This document shows positions 7,271 to 13,018 of a DNA stretch of 13,075 nt, in pieces. Source of the DNA: JBFMFE01 sp040752295 (lineage in GTDB: Bacteria; UBP15; UBA6099; JBFMBQ01). Both the position numbers and the translations under genes were made by a program. Every line of letters starts with the position of its first letter. Within the stretch, counting starts at the first letter, position 1. The notes under the pieces were generated by a model, which was given only the letters and a program-made list of their open reading frames with translations, had not been told where the DNA came from and did not search any database. Location: the NCBI GenBank assembly GCA_040752295.1, contig JBFMFE010000158.1, positions 1-13,075 of the forward strand. Direction: 5' to 3'.

Positions 7271-8128
7271 ATGGACGATCCCGAAAAAACTTTCACGGAG
7301 CGTGGGACGATTTCACGTCACGCAAACGCATTTCTCGCGGTACTCATCCTTCTTTCAGCCGGGTGCGGAGGAGGCGGTCCCACGTCGCCGGAGTACGTCA
7401 CGCCCGAATTCCCGCGGACACCAGACGCCACCGGCTCCGGGGTCGAAGACCCGTACTTCCCGATGGCGTCCGGCAATCAGTGGCAATACTACGTCATCAC
7501 GATTAACGACGTTGATTTCTACATGGTAATCTACATCGCCGAAAAGTACGTTGCCGCCGGGCACACGTTTTACAAGCTTGTACAGATGATGGAACCCGGT
7601 GGAAACTCTCAAACCAAATTCTACTTCTCCACGCTCGAGGGGGTCTTCTACACGTCAGCGGGAATACTCTACTTTCCCGATTACTTCGAAAGCAACCCGC
7701 CTTGCGCGGTTTTAAAGAAACCCTACTCGGCAGGCACGGAGTGGACCAATCCGCCGGATTGCGGCTTCGACGCGTGGATTGAAGCCGCCGGGCTTGCAAT
7801 TGATACCGGAGCGGGAACGTTCACCGACTGCCTCCTCGCGGGTGTGGACTACGCCGAGGACGACGATAAGTATCAATTCCTCTATTGCCGGGGTCTGGGC
7901 ATAGCCGCTTATTTCGTGAACGGCGTGAACATGTGGGAACTCGTTTACTACCGTATTTCGGACGAATCCCGGGGCGCGGCGCGGACGGCAGGTGAAACGC
8001 TCCCGTTCGGACCGCCCGGATTTAAAGCGCCGGTCGGGTTCAAACCCGCCGGCGGCTTACCCGGTACTCCCGAAATCTTCCCGCCACGTCAACCTCCGAG
8101 CGGGAACTTCCCGAGGGGAACATACTGA
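7271..8128 (+). CDS. Predicted lipoprotein of unknown function
   Basis: A 285-residue exported lipoprotein of unknown role. The signal peptide is short: charged residues, then FLAVLILLSAGC with a lipobox (LSAGC) at Cys32. A GGGGPTSPEY linker of Gly/Pro/Ser follows the Cys. The body has YFPMASGNQWQYY (near 64-76), a region of aromatic-rich beta-type sequence, then AGTFTDCLLAGVDY and YCRGLGIAAYFVNG. This order (a 'YFP..xGNxWxY' start and a 'GTFxxCL...GxGxxxY' end) recalls a loose class of secreted beta-sandwich proteins, but I cannot assign a family. The last 50 or so residues are Gly/Pro/Phe-rich and probably disordered. The open frame extends back to 7145, but only the ATG at 7271 gives a sensible signal peptide. 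Its 3' end overlaps thpR on the other strand by 40 bp. Confidence 0.8.
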   Translation: MDDPEKTFTERGTISRHANAFLAVLILLSAGCGGGGPTSPEYVTPEFPRTPDATGSGVEDPYFPMASGNQWQYYVITINDVDFYMVIYIAEKYVAAGHTFYKLVQMMEPGGNSQTKFYFSTLEGVFYTSAGILYFPDYFESNPPCAVLKKPYSAGTEWTNPPDCGFDAWIEAAGLAIDTGAGTFTDCLLAGVDYAEDDDKYQFLYCRGLGIAAYFVNGVNMWELVYYRISDESRGAARTAGETLPFGPPGFKAPVGFKPAGGLPGTPEIFPPRQPPSGNFPRGTY

Positions 8129-8637
8129 GCGCCCTCCGGGCGGAGGATGCTCTGAAAAAAAACCACCTCTGATGCCTCGAATTTCACCGCTTCAAAGTCC
8201 GTGGCGAGCGCTCCTTCCTCAATCCCGCCGCCGTCCCTGAAACGCGCCAGCGTAAGGTGCGGTGAAAAAGCCCGCTTCTCCCTCGAAAAACCGAACGCCT
8301 CCATGCGCGCCTCCACTCCCGACTGAAGCGAACATACTTTATCCTCCCCCACGCCGACTCCCATCCACAAAACCCTGGGGCGGCGAACCGACGGAAACAC
8401 ACCCAGCCCCTCGAGCGAAACCGCGAACGGCGCCGTTCCGCCGCAAAGCCCTTTCAAGGCGGAACACACCGGCTCAACGGACTCGAGCCGCGTCTCCCCG
8501 AGGAACTTCAGCGTCACGTGAAACCCGCCCTGCCCCACCCACCGCGCGCCCCGGCACCGCCCGCGGACTCCATCCTGAATTTCCTCAATCCTGCCCCTGA
8601 GTCGAACCGGCACATCGAGTGCGATGAAGGTGCGCAT
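8089..8637 (-). CDS. thpR: RNA 2',3'-cyclic phosphodiesterase (2H / LigT family)
   Basis: A 182-residue cytoplasmic protein of the two-histidine phosphoesterase superfamily. Family members hydrolyse 2',3'-cyclic phosphate RNA ends, and the E. coli member can also join tRNA halves in vitro. Both catalytic motifs are intact: HVTL at 40-43 and HLTL at 127-130, the latter inside FSPHLTLARF. The N-terminus MRTFIALDVP and the C-terminal YVPLGKFPL are typical, and the length is normal. A GTG one codon upstream (8640) is an alternative start; I prefer the ATG at 8637 from family resemblance. It begins 4 bases after the stop of the RelA/SpoT-family gene, so it is almost certainly cotranscribed and coupled with it. 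Its last 40 bases overlap the convergent lipoprotein gene, leaving no room for a separate terminator. Confidence 0.9.
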   Translation of the reverse strand: MRTFIALDVPVRLRGRIEEIQDGVRGRCRGARWVGQGGFHVTLKFLGETRLESVEPVCSALKGLCGGTAPFAVSLEGLGVFPSVRRPRVLWMGVGVGEDKVCSLQSGVEARMEAFGFSREKRAFSPHLTLARFRDGGGIEEGALATDFEAVKFEASEVVFFQSILRPEGAQYVPLGKFPLGG

Positions 8638-8641
8638 CACC

Positions 8642-10816
8642 CTATAGACGCGTCGCGGCTACAACGTCCTCGAGTTCGAGAACGCTGTCGCATATCGCCT
8701 CCTGCGTGGAACGCGAGGGAACGTCTAAAATGAATTCCATCAGGTCGAGACCGTCAGCGACCGACACGTCGGTGTGCGAGGCGACGACGGCGCCCCTGCG
8801 CTCGTCAACGATCTCCAGCAGCTCGTTGTAAAAACTCGGGCGATGAAACATCTTCACTTTCATTCTCACGGGGAAAAGAACCGCCTCGGTCTCCGCCCAT
8901 TCCACCCCGACCTTCTTCCCGCGAATGAACCTCCTGCCGAGGCGCCGGCAGTTGGAACCGTGCAGAACCAGTGTCTTTCCGTAAACGCTCCCCTCAATCG
9001 AATCCCCCGGAAGCGGCGCGCAAAGCTCGCACACCATGACCGACTCGCAGGCGCCCTTCTTGAGCTTCACCACCGAAGGCGGAAACACCCTGCTGAAAAC
9101 CGGATGTGAGCGCAGCGACGTCGCAAGTTCCCTGGCGCTGATGAGGCTCATCCTCTTGCGCTGTTCCTTGAGAACGTCAACCGCCTCCTTCAGAGTTATC
9201 TGTCCGTACCCGACCGCCTCGTAGAAACCCTCAAGCGTCCCCAACCCTAAAAAGTCCACCACCGGCTTCATGCTGCTCTCTATATGCTTCTCGTCGCCGA
9301 GGTATGCCAGCCCCGCGGACTTTATCTCTTTCATCAGGTTCTCCTTCCCCGTCCGCGCGGCTTCCTTTTTCGACTGCTTTTTCAACGCCCTCATTATCGC
9401 GTACTTGGCGAGCGTGGTGTTGACGTTCATGAGCCATTCCATTTTAGGCAGCGCCTTCTCATCGGTGATCACCCGCACCTGGTTGCACGTCTGCAGAACG
9501 TACCCGGGACCCACTTCCTGGTTGTTGACTATCGCCCTGCCGAAGTGGTTGCCGATTTCCTCGCCCTCGAGATAGGCGAGGTCGAGCGCGGTGGAGCCTG
9601 CAGGCAGCGAAACCCGTTGCCCGTCCGGCGTGAAAACGAACATGTCGCGCTGGAGCAGGTCGCTCTTGAGCATCTCCATGAACACGATCCTGTCTTTTCT
9701 CTCCTGCTCCATCCGGTACTCGTTTATTGTCCTGTGGATTTCGTCAATGCGCGCCTCGAGAAAATCCACTCTCCGCAGACTCCCGGGCGCCATCAGGAGG
9801 GGGATGATCCCGTACTCGTTCGTCCGCTTCATCTCCTCCGTCGCTATCTCCACCCTGAAGGGGTTGCCGGCGTCGTCGAAAACTTCCGTCTGAATCCGCC
9901 TCTTCAGACTCGCGTCGGGATGATGCACCGTGTCCACGAATCCGGTATTGTTGCTGTGAAACGACGCGTGAACCGCCCCGAGCGCCTCGTAGCACTGGCG
10001 CTCCTCGCCGACCGTCACCTCGATGTAACCCGTCAGCTTCTTCGAATTGCCCCCGGAGCGCATCAACTGCGACGTCTCGTAAACGCTGTTGAACCTCCGC
10101 CTGACGGACAGGGGGCTTATGTGCGACAGGCGGGTTTTCAACCGTTCGACGCACCTCTCGAAAAATTCGTCCTCCGCGGCGGCTATGTTCTCCACGTACC
10201 CGTCTGCCGTCTCGAAGCCCTTCGGGTCGGTGTACCGGAACGTCAGGTTCTCAAGCTCCCTCTGGACGGCGCCGATTCCGAGGAACTTCGCAAGCGGAAT
10301 GAAAAGCTGCCTCGTCTCCGCGGCGTTTTCCGACTTGCGGTCGGCGGGCAGGTACTCAAGGGTCCCCATGTTGTGAAGCCGGTCGGCAAGCTTTATGAGA
10401 ACCACGCGTATGTTCGACGCCGCGGCAAGAAACAGACCGACGAACTCCGTGCCGGCGCCGTCATCGGGGTCCAGCTCGAACCGCCTCAACTTCGTCATCC
10501 CCTCGACGAGCAGCGCCACTTCCTCTCCGAACGTCGCGCGTATCTGCGTGAGGTGAATCCGGAGGTCCTCAACCACGTCGTGGAGTATGCCCGCGCTCAC
10601 CGTGCGCGAGTCCATCCCCCACTCCGCCAGCTTCAGCGCCACCTCGATATAATGCAGTATCGCAGGCTCGCCCGAAAACCGGTACAGCCCCTTGTTCCTC
10701 TGACAGTTCTCGGTAAACTGGTATGCGCGGCGGATGAGTTCCAGGTCCTCAGCGTAAAGATACTCGGAAGTCATCCGGAGAAGCCGTTCCAATCTGTCCT
10801 TAAATATAATCGGCAT
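8642..10816 (-). CDS. RelA/SpoT-family (p)ppGpp hydrolase with degenerate synthetase domain
   Basis: A 724-residue long-form RSH protein of the alarmone (stringent response) system. Domains: HD hydrolase (about 45-195), synthetase-like (about 236-345), TGS (391-452), a Cys-rich zinc-finger-like region (575-625) and ACT (650-722). The hydrolase site is complete: His55, His79-Asp80, Glu83-Asp84 (HDVVED) and Asp145/Asn149 in KLADRLHN. The synthetase region aligns end to end but lacks the family's key residues. FKDYIA reads FVDTVH, the NGYQSLHTT block reads SLKRRIQTE, and EVQIRT reads RVEIAT. I infer that it degrades but does not make (p)ppGpp. The TGS domain has lost its usual His (YLEGEEIG), and CC of AKCCNPVPGD is altered (ELCAPLPGD). 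The ATG has AAGG directly abutting it. A TTG at codon 9, with AAGGA 4 bases before it, is an alternative start. A near-consensus promoter lies upstream and thpR follows immediately. Confidence 0.88.
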   Translation of the reverse strand: MPIIFKDRLERLLRMTSEYLYAEDLELIRRAYQFTENCQRNKGLYRFSGEPAILHYIEVALKLAEWGMDSRTVSAGILHDVVEDLRIHLTQIRATFGEEVALLVEGMTKLRRFELDPDDGAGTEFVGLFLAAASNIRVVLIKLADRLHNMGTLEYLPADRKSENAAETRQLFIPLAKFLGIGAVQRELENLTFRYTDPKGFETADGYVENIAAAEDEFFERCVERLKTRLSHISPLSVRRRFNSVYETSQLMRSGGNSKKLTGYIEVTVGEERQCYEALGAVHASFHSNNTGFVDTVHHPDASLKRRIQTEVFDDAGNPFRVEIATEEMKRTNEYGIIPLLMAPGSLRRVDFLEARIDEIHRTINEYRMEQERKDRIVFMEMLKSDLLQRDMFVFTPDGQRVSLPAGSTALDLAYLEGEEIGNHFGRAIVNNQEVGPGYVLQTCNQVRVITDEKALPKMEWLMNVNTTLAKYAIMRALKKQSKKEAARTGKENLMKEIKSAGLAYLGDEKHIESSMKPVVDFLGLGTLEGFYEAVGYGQITLKEAVDVLKEQRKRMSLISARELATSLRSHPVFSRVFPPSVVKLKKGACESVMVCELCAPLPGDSIEGSVYGKTLVLHGSNCRRLGRRFIRGKKVGVEWAETEAVLFPVRMKVKMFHRPSFYNELLEIVDERRGAVVASHTDVSVADGLDLMEFILDVPSRSTQEAICDSVLELEDVVAATRL

Positions 10817-10869
10817 CCTTAAATAACCCCGAACCCGCCGTGAAAACCGCCCCCGGCAGCCTCATGTAT

Positions 10870-10897
10870 ATTCTAAAAATCCGCGGAAACGTGTCAA
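10870..10897 (-). promoter_or_regulatory. Strong candidate sigma70 promoter of the RelA/SpoT-family gene
   Basis: On the minus strand a perfect TTGACA (10897-10892) and TAGAAT (10875-10870, 5 of 6) are separated by 16 bases. Transcription would begin near 10863, giving a leader of roughly 47 nt before the ATG at 10816. This is the best -35/-10 pair I see in the window. It lies just after a terminator for the preceding unit. Confidence 0.7.
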
Positions 10898-10977
10898 AGC
10901 TGAACGTTCTCCATGCAACCGAAAACCCGCGCCGCCGAAGACGCCTGAAAACCACTGACAGCCTTTCGGAGCCATTT

Positions 10978-11004
10978 AAAAACGCCCCGGTCCGATGCCG
11001 GGAC
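10978..11004 (-). terminator. Intrinsic terminator upstream of the RelA/SpoT promoter
   Basis: Read on the minus strand, GTCCCGG (11004-10998) pairs with CCGGGGC (10990-10984) over a 7-nt loop. The stem is 7 bp including one G-U pair, and G then TTTTT (10982-10978) follow. It would end transcripts coming from the small gene at 11288-11097 and insulate the RelA/SpoT promoter. Confidence 0.7.
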
Positions 11005-11020
11005 GCGCGCCGAGCCACGC

Positions 11021-11043
11021 GGCGGCGACAAACATGCGCCGCC
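11021..11043. other. GC-rich hairpin in the 3' region of the small-gene transcript
   Basis: GGCGGCG (11021-11027) and CGCCGCC (11037-11043) form a perfect 7-bp stem with a 9-nt loop. Nearby, CGACCGTC occurs twice in direct orientation (11052-11059 and 11078-11085). The stretch 11005-11096 carries no convincing ORF. It would form a structured 3' untranslated segment or a small RNA before the terminator at 11004-10978. Confidence 0.35.
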
Positions 11044-11096
11044 CCGGTGTCCGACCGTCGGCGACGAACCGGCGCGGCGACCGTCAAGCCCCCCCC

Positions 11097-11288
11097 TCAC
11101 CTGCGGCGGGCGTTTTTGTTCAGCATCGCTTCCGTCCTGCCGACCGCCTCCGAGGAACGCTCGATGCACGCCCGGAGCCGGCGAGCCGTCCTCGCACCCT
11201 CCTCCAGGAGTTCCGCCAGCACCTCGACCGTCTCCCCGTCCTCCAGGCGTACGGCGGGTATGTCTGCGTTCTCACCTTTTCTTTTCAT
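11097..11288 (-). CDS. Small hypothetical protein (63 aa), possible gene
   Basis: Not recognised. It encodes a hydrophilic 63-residue protein: MKRKGENADIPAVRL, then a likely helical, Glu/Arg/Ala-rich body (ETVEVLAELLEEGARTARRL and onward) with heptad-like Leu/Val spacing, and a basic NKNARRR tail. There is no signal peptide or membrane segment. Third codon positions are mostly G or C, as in the clear genes around it. It sits alone between an upstream terminator (11371-11345) and a downstream one (11004-10978), with a TATAAA-like -10 about 40 bases before the start, so it looks like its own transcription unit. The Shine-Dalgarno is weak (GGGGCGG), and a GTG at 11306 or 11291 could extend it. 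With no homologue to point to, it may also be chance coding in a GC-rich gap. Confidence 0.45.
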   Translation of the reverse strand: MKRKGENADIPAVRLEDGETVEVLAELLEEGARTARRLRACIERSSEAVGRTEAMLNKNARRR

Positions 11289-11323
11289 CACGCCGCCCCG
11301 CGTCACGAGCGTCTATCCATTAA

Positions 11324-11329
11324 TTTATA
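11324..11329 (-). promoter_or_regulatory. Candidate -10 box for the small gene
   Basis: On the minus strand TATAAA (5 of 6 to consensus) starts the AT-rich segment TATAAATTAATGG. Transcription would begin about 30 bases before the ATG at 11288. No convincing -35 lies 16-18 bases upstream, because that position overlaps the T-tract of the previous terminator. Confidence 0.3.
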
Positions 11330-11344
11330 TCGGCAGCCGCCCGT

Positions 11345-11371
11345 AAAAAATGACGTGATTTCCATCACGTC
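11345..11371 (-). terminator. Intrinsic terminator of the exported-protein gene
   Basis: On the minus strand a perfect 8-bp stem, GACGTGAT (11371-11364) with ATCACGTC (11359-11352), closes on a GGAA (GNRA-type) tetraloop. It is followed by A and TTTTTT (11350-11345). It lies 45 bases after the stop of the 11417-12154 gene and is the clearest terminator in the window. Confidence 0.88.
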
Positions 11372-11416
11372 CGTTTGCACGCGTATATTCGAAAAACCGT
11401 GAACGCTACGACGAGG

Positions 11417-12154
11417 TCACTTTATGATCAGCATCGAATCAATCCAGAAAGAGCGGTCGGAGCCGACGTAGAAGGTGTAATAGCCTCTCGCGTAGGGCTT
11501 TTTCGCGAGACTGTACCTCAACAACGCCTTTTCCCTGTCAACGTCGAGGAAGAATCTCGATTTCATCAGAACGACCTGCGGACCGGTCCCTGTCCCCCAC
11601 CTCGGTTCCACGTAAATGGAAAAGAAGGTGTAGAACGGGGCGGCGATGAATATCTCAGGCTCGCTGATGTCAACGTTGACGAGCGGGTTGAACTTTTTCC
11701 AGGGTGGGACGCGCTTTGCCCGCCTCATGCGTTCCTCAATGGTGTCGTTGGGTCTGACGCTCCGGTCGTACATCTTCCATGCCTTTTGCAGGAACCTGTC
11801 TGAAAAGTGGATGTCCGGCATGAAACCCATTTCGTCGAGCGTCGTCCGGACGACCTCATCGAAGTAACAGCGGTACGCCTCCCGCGAGAACAGACAGTTC
11901 TGAAGGGCGTAGTCCCTTTTTTCCTTCGCCACCTGACCGAGTCGTTCGGTGAAAGCGTAGTTCAGGGACTTCAGGGCGATGTCCACGGTCTGTGCCTCGT
12001 CGAGCCTGTTCAGGTGCGCCTGCGACGGGATGTACCCTCCATTGATCGAGTGCTGGTAGACGAGAGTCTCCGCGTATATCGTCCAGAAGTCAGAGGAAGT
12101 CGCGGTGAGCGCCGGGAAGAACATCAGGCTGATGGTTATCGCCCATTTCTTCAC
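11417..12154 (-). CDS. Exported protein of unknown function
   Basis: Not recognised. This 245-residue protein opens with a classical signal peptide: MKKWAITISLMFFPALTA, with cleavage probable after ALTA or nearby. The mature part is soluble-looking. It has an alpha-rich N-terminal half (HLNRLDEAQTVDIALKSLNY, then Lys/Arg/Glu-rich helices with two Cys in ALQNCLF and YRCYFDE). The C-terminal half is aromatic and beta-like, with IFIAAPFYTFFSIYVEPRWG and YYTFYVGSDRSFWIDSM. There is no lipobox and no second membrane segment. The frame allows a GTG at 12163, but that codon lies inside the Shine-Dalgarno. The GTG at 12154, 8 bases after GGAGG, gives the better signal peptide and is chosen. It forms its own unit, with a TATAAT box upstream and a strong terminator downstream. 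Confidence 0.82.
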   Translation of the reverse strand: MKKWAITISLMFFPALTATSSDFWTIYAETLVYQHSINGGYIPSQAHLNRLDEAQTVDIALKSLNYAFTERLGQVAKEKRDYALQNCLFSREAYRCYFDEVVRTTLDEMGFMPDIHFSDRFLQKAWKMYDRSVRPNDTIEERMRRAKRVPPWKKFNPLVNVDISEPEIFIAAPFYTFFSIYVEPRWGTGTGPQVVLMKSRFFLDVDREKALLRYSLAKKPYARGYYTFYVGSDRSFWIDSMLIIK

Positions 12155-12170
12155 TGGTCTCACCTCCTTC
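12155..12170 (-). promoter_or_regulatory. Near-perfect Shine-Dalgarno that sets the start of the exported protein
   Basis: The minus strand reads GAAGGAGGTGAGACCA before the GTG at 12154. AAGGAGGTGA is an extended complement of the 16S rRNA tail. The GGAGG core is at 12167-12163, 8 bases from the start, and this excludes the upstream GTG at 12163 as initiator. Confidence 0.8.
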
Positions 12171-12177
12171 CACTACT

Positions 12178-12183
12178 ATTATA
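12178..12183 (-). promoter_or_regulatory. Consensus -10 box of the exported-protein gene
   Basis: The minus strand has a perfect TATAAT (12183-12178) about 24 bases before the GTG at 12154. It places the transcription start near 12171 with a very short leader. The -35 is unclear: GTTTTG at 17-bp spacing is poor, and a TTGTCG is too close at 14 bp. Confidence 0.55.
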
Positions 12184-12237
12184 CCCACGTTGCGATGCGA
12201 CAAAACCTTTTCCACGGGAAAGCGCCGTTGCAAACCA

Positions 12238-12246
12238 TGATACAAT
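12238..12246 (+). promoter_or_regulatory. Candidate extended -10 promoter reading toward the YqeY-family gene
   Basis: TGATACAAT (12238-12246) combines the TG extension with a 5-of-6 TATAAT-like box. No good -35 is present. A second possibility is TTGAAT at 12285-12290 with TATATA at 12307-12312 (16-bp spacing). Either would leave a leader of over 200 nt before the ATG at 12569. Confidence 0.35.
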
Positions 12247-12250
12247 GTAT

Positions 12251-12340
12251 TATTGAGGATTGCTGCTTGTTATTGGCAATAGTCTTGAATTGCATCCAGG
12301 ATTGTTTATATATATTCAAATATTTGCATTATCCTCAATA
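12251..12340. repeat. AT-rich inverted-repeat element
   Basis: TATTGAGGAT (12251-12260) and ATCCTCAATA (12331-12340) are perfect 10-bp inverted arms 70 bases apart. They extend inward by TGC/GCA with a 2-base bulge. Smaller inverted repeats nest inside: TATTG-G-CAATA (12271-12281), and TTGAAT (12285-12290) with ATTCAA (12314-12319). It may be a palindromic mobile remnant, a structured leader or a regulator site. Confidence 0.6.
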
Positions 12341-12520
12341 TTTAACGTCCGTACAGAATATAATTTCAACTCACCTTATGCATTCCGCCTCTCTCCTCCC
12401 GCCTTTCCCGTTTCAACCCCATAGCCGAGCCTTTTCCCGCCGCACAGCGCCGTTCGTTCAATCCTCAAAAACCCCCCCCGTCGCACCCCAGCCACCCGCC
12501 TGTCTTCACTTGTAATCAAT

Positions 12521-12539
12521 TCCCGGTTAAAATCCGGGA
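12521..12539. other. Hairpin in the YqeY leader
   Basis: TCCCGG (12521-12526) and CCGGGA (12534-12539) form a 6-bp stem with a 7-nt AT loop, about 30 bases before the YqeY-family start. No T-tract follows on either strand, so it is not an intrinsic terminator. The loop TTAAAAT also resembles a -10 box. Confidence 0.35.
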
Positions 12540-12568
12540 TGTAAAAATCAACGAAAGGCGCTGAACGC

Positions 12569-13018
12569 ATGGCTGACATAAACGACACAATAGCGGAAAG
12601 GCTCAAACAGGCGATGAAAGACAGAAACACCACCGCCCTGAACGCCCTCCGCGCCGTCAAGACCGCGCTCCGCTACAAGGAAGTCGAAATCGCAAAGCCC
12701 CTCGAAGAGGAGCACGTGCTCCAGGCGCTCCGGAAGGAAGCCCGAAAACGCGAGGATGCCGCCGCCGAATACAGAAAGTACGGGAGGGACGACCTCGCCC
12801 TCAAGGAAGACGCCGAACTGGCGATAATACTTGAGTTCATGCCCGGCATGATGACCGAAGAACATATCATGGAAGCCGCCCGAAAAGCCATAGCCGAAAC
12901 CGGCGCGGCGTCGCCCCGCGAAATCGGCAAGGTCATGAAGGCGCTGATGCCGGAATTGAAAGGAAAAGCCGACGGCAAAACCGTCAACGCCATTGTGTCG
13001 AAACTGCTTTCGGGTTGA
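12569..13018 (+). CDS. GatB/YqeY domain protein
   Basis: A 149-residue cytoplasmic protein of the YqeY family, whose single domain resembles the tRNA-contacting tail of the amidotransferase subunit GatB. Its cellular role is not established. Recognised from the N-terminal helix IAERLKQAMKDRNTTALNAL, then LRAVKTALRYKEVE, RKEARKREDAAAEYRKYGRDDL, the EDAELAIILEFMPGMMTEE segment, and the C-terminal IGKVMKALMPELKGKADGKT with VNAIVSKLL. Length and order fit the family with no gaps. The ATG at 12569 has a moderate AAAGG upstream. The stop is at 13016-13018, and the remaining 57 bases of the window show nothing I can name. In Firmicutes yqeY often sits near rpsU; that context is not seen here. Confidence 0.9.
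   Translation: MADINDTIAERLKQAMKDRNTTALNALRAVKTALRYKEVEIAKPLEEEHVLQALRKEARKREDAAAEYRKYGRDDLALKEDAELAIILEFMPGMMTEEHIMEAARKAIAETGAASPREIGKVMKALMPELKGKADGKTVNAIVSKLLSG

Larger units (their letters stand above)
12184..12568. other. 385-bp gene-free divergent region
   Basis: This region separates the exported-protein promoter (minus) from the YqeY-family gene (plus). Bases 12241-12340 hold 29 G/C in 100 and contain nested inverted repeats and TATA-rich segments. Bases about 12380-12510 are pyrimidine-rich on the plus strand with no evident structure. ORFs here are short and overlap clear genes or signals, so I call none. Confidence 0.6.

Noticed and set aside
9284..10822. 512-residue plus-strand open frame opposite the RSH gene
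   Set aside because: It is a high-GC antisense frame with Arg/His/Pro-rich low-information sequence, and the opposite strand encodes a clear RSH protein.
10840..11346. 168-residue plus-strand open frame in the RSH upstream region
   Set aside because: It runs over the promoter and terminator signals of the other strand, and its Arg/Pro/Ser-rich composition resembles no protein family.
12155..12163. Upstream GTG start of the exported protein
   Set aside because: It lies within the Shine-Dalgarno AAGGAGGTGA. The GTG at 12154 has ideal spacing.
12376..12660. 94-residue minus-strand frame with a hydrophobic N-terminus
   Set aside because: It starts inside the YqeY gene and has no ribosome site; the hydrophobic run is the antisense of Ala-rich YqeY codons.
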